Translations under genes and position numbers: made by a program | Shown here: positions 63,334-64,000 of the stretch, piece by piece | Layout: the number at the start of each line of letters is the position of its first letter | Numbering within the stretch: position 1 is the stretch's first letter | The notes under the pieces: generated by a model | The model's database searches: none | Told to the model about the DNA's origin: nothing | What the model saw: the letters and a program-made list of their open reading frames with translations, nothing else | Assembly: GCF_947503045.1 (NCBI RefSeq) | Contig: NZ_CANNCF010000001.1 | Location: 496,001 to 560,000, forward strand | From: an uncultured Tateyamaria sp. | Lineage (GTDB): Bacteria > Pseudomonadota > Alphaproteobacteria > Rhodobacterales > Rhodobacteraceae | Length of the DNA stretch: 64,000 bases | Direction of reading: 5' to 3'

Positions 63334-64000
63334 ATGACCGTGCAGCGCAATCGTTTCCTGACTGACATGCTCTCGACCCTGTTTGATCGCAGCGACCGCT
63401 TGCGCGGCAAAAACGATGCGCGTGACATCCAGGATCTGTGCCGGGCACTGTTGACCACAGAAGGGGTGATTTCCGGCCAGACGTTGGCGGCCACGGTGTT
63501 CGACCGCTACCGGTCGCTATCGGATGACGAAAAGCACACGTTTTTCCGGTTCCTCAATGACGAGTTGGACATCGACGCCGAGGCCCTCGCCACGCTCGCC
63601 ACGACATATGCCCAAGAACAGACAACCGAGGCCTTTGTCGCCCTGTCGCGCGGGGCCGAACCGAAACGGCAGGAATTGCTGCGCCGCCTGAACCAGCCGA
63701 TGGGGGCGACAGCGGATATCGTGGCGATGCGGGTCGATCTGCTGCGCATTCTCAAGGACAACCCTGATCTGGCCCGTACGGATCACGATTTCACCCACCT
63801 GCTGCGCAGTTGGTTCAATCGCGGCTTTCTGGTGCTCAAGGCCATCGACTGGGACACGCCCGCACGCATTCTCGACAAGATCGTGGCCTATGAGGCGGTC
63901 CACCAGATCAATGATCTGGACGATCTGCGCCGCCGTCTCTACCCGCCAGACCGGCGCTGTTTCGCGTTCTTTCACCCCGCCATGCCGGATGAGCCACTGA
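63334..64000 (+). CDS. Malonyl-CoA decarboxylase, N-terminal part (cut by window edge)
   Basis: The first 222 residues are present. The helical N-terminal domain (LCRALLTTEGVISGQTLAAT near 41) leads into the conserved segment SWFNRGFLVLKAIDWDTPA near 160, then KIVAYEAVHQINDLDDLRRR and RRCFAFFHPAMPDEPL at the edge. This is malonyl-CoA decarboxylase (MCD/MatA), making acetyl-CoA from malonyl-CoA. It follows the GntR gene after 27 bases, as in rhizobial matR-mat loci. A malonyl-CoA synthetase gene may follow outside the window. Confidence 0.92.
   Translation, partial: MTVQRNRFLTDMLSTLFDRSDRLRGKNDARDIQDLCRALLTTEGVISGQTLAATVFDRYRSLSDDEKHTFFRFLNDELDIDAEALATLATTYAQEQTTEAFVALSRGAEPKRQELLRRLNQPMGATADIVAMRVDLLRILKDNPDLARTDHDFTHLLRSWFNRGFLVLKAIDWDTPARILDKIVAYEAVHQINDLDDLRRRLYPPDRRCFAFFHPAMPDEPL

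Overview
The window reads as one continuous piece of an alphaproteobacterial chromosome (or large replicon). It is most probably from a marine-type Rhodobacterales / Roseobacter-group organism. The reasons are the fairly high GC, the rhizobial-type rhamnose locus (divergent rhaDI and rhaRSTPQ-mutarotase), several TRAP transporters (TAXI and DctPQM), a copper denitrification cluster under an NnrR-type regulator, and a LIV-type ABC operon carrying an acyl-CoA ligase gene. No rRNA, tRNA or CRISPR array was recognised.

Layout. (1) 1-9,043: L-rhamnose uptake and catabolism. The leftward set rhaR-rhaS-rhaT-rhaP-rhaQ-mutarotase (cut by the left edge) diverges from rhaD-rhaI around a repeat-rich operator. 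(2) About 9.2-24.1 kb: an accessory stretch with an IS110/IS1111 element, an IS3 element, a short tyrosine recombinase, an orphan Imm1-like immunity gene, an ArsR/SRPBCC pair, a cytochrome c'-like protein, a flavodoxin-like protein, a large RTX glycosidase-like protein and a YnjB-like binding protein. Four genes here look broken: two by TAG at an expected Trp codon (recombinase, YnjB-like) and two by single-base frameshifts (Crp-like regulator and the small exported protein opposite it). (3) 24.5-28.5 kb: a Tat-exported CpdB-type nucleotidase and an ankyrin-repeat protein. (4) 28.6-35.6 kb: a leftward TAXI-TRAP transporter, a sulfatase without signal peptide and a fumarylacetoacetase, with a divergent LysR regulator. 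Together they suggest import and cytoplasmic breakdown of a sulfated compound. (5) 35.6-38.7 kb: an orphan 'mobile mystery protein A'-type XRE regulator and a YqiJ/flotillin (YqiK) pair.

(6) 38.8-49.3 kb: denitrification. norCBQD, two very small membrane-protein genes, nnrS and nnrU run leftward. A DUF1858 gene, nnrR, pseudoazurin, nirK and nirV lie beside them. Two nearly identical TTTG-N8-CAAC boxes sit in the two divergent promoter regions. Nitrite is reduced to NO by NirK (electrons probably from pseudoazurin) and NO to N2O by NorCB. (7) 49.4-62.1 kb: a nearly uninterrupted leftward run encoding a fumarylacetoacetate-hydrolase-family enzyme, a nitroreductase, OsmC, a DctPQM TRAP transporter, an intradiol dioxygenase, LivHMGF, an acyl-CoA ligase and LivK. 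It looks like a catabolic operon for an aromatic or related acid with two import systems. (8) 62.2-64.0 kb: a rightward YciI-like protein, a GntR regulator and malonyl-CoA decarboxylase (cut by the right edge).

All family assignments come from reading the translations and remembered family signatures; no database search was possible.
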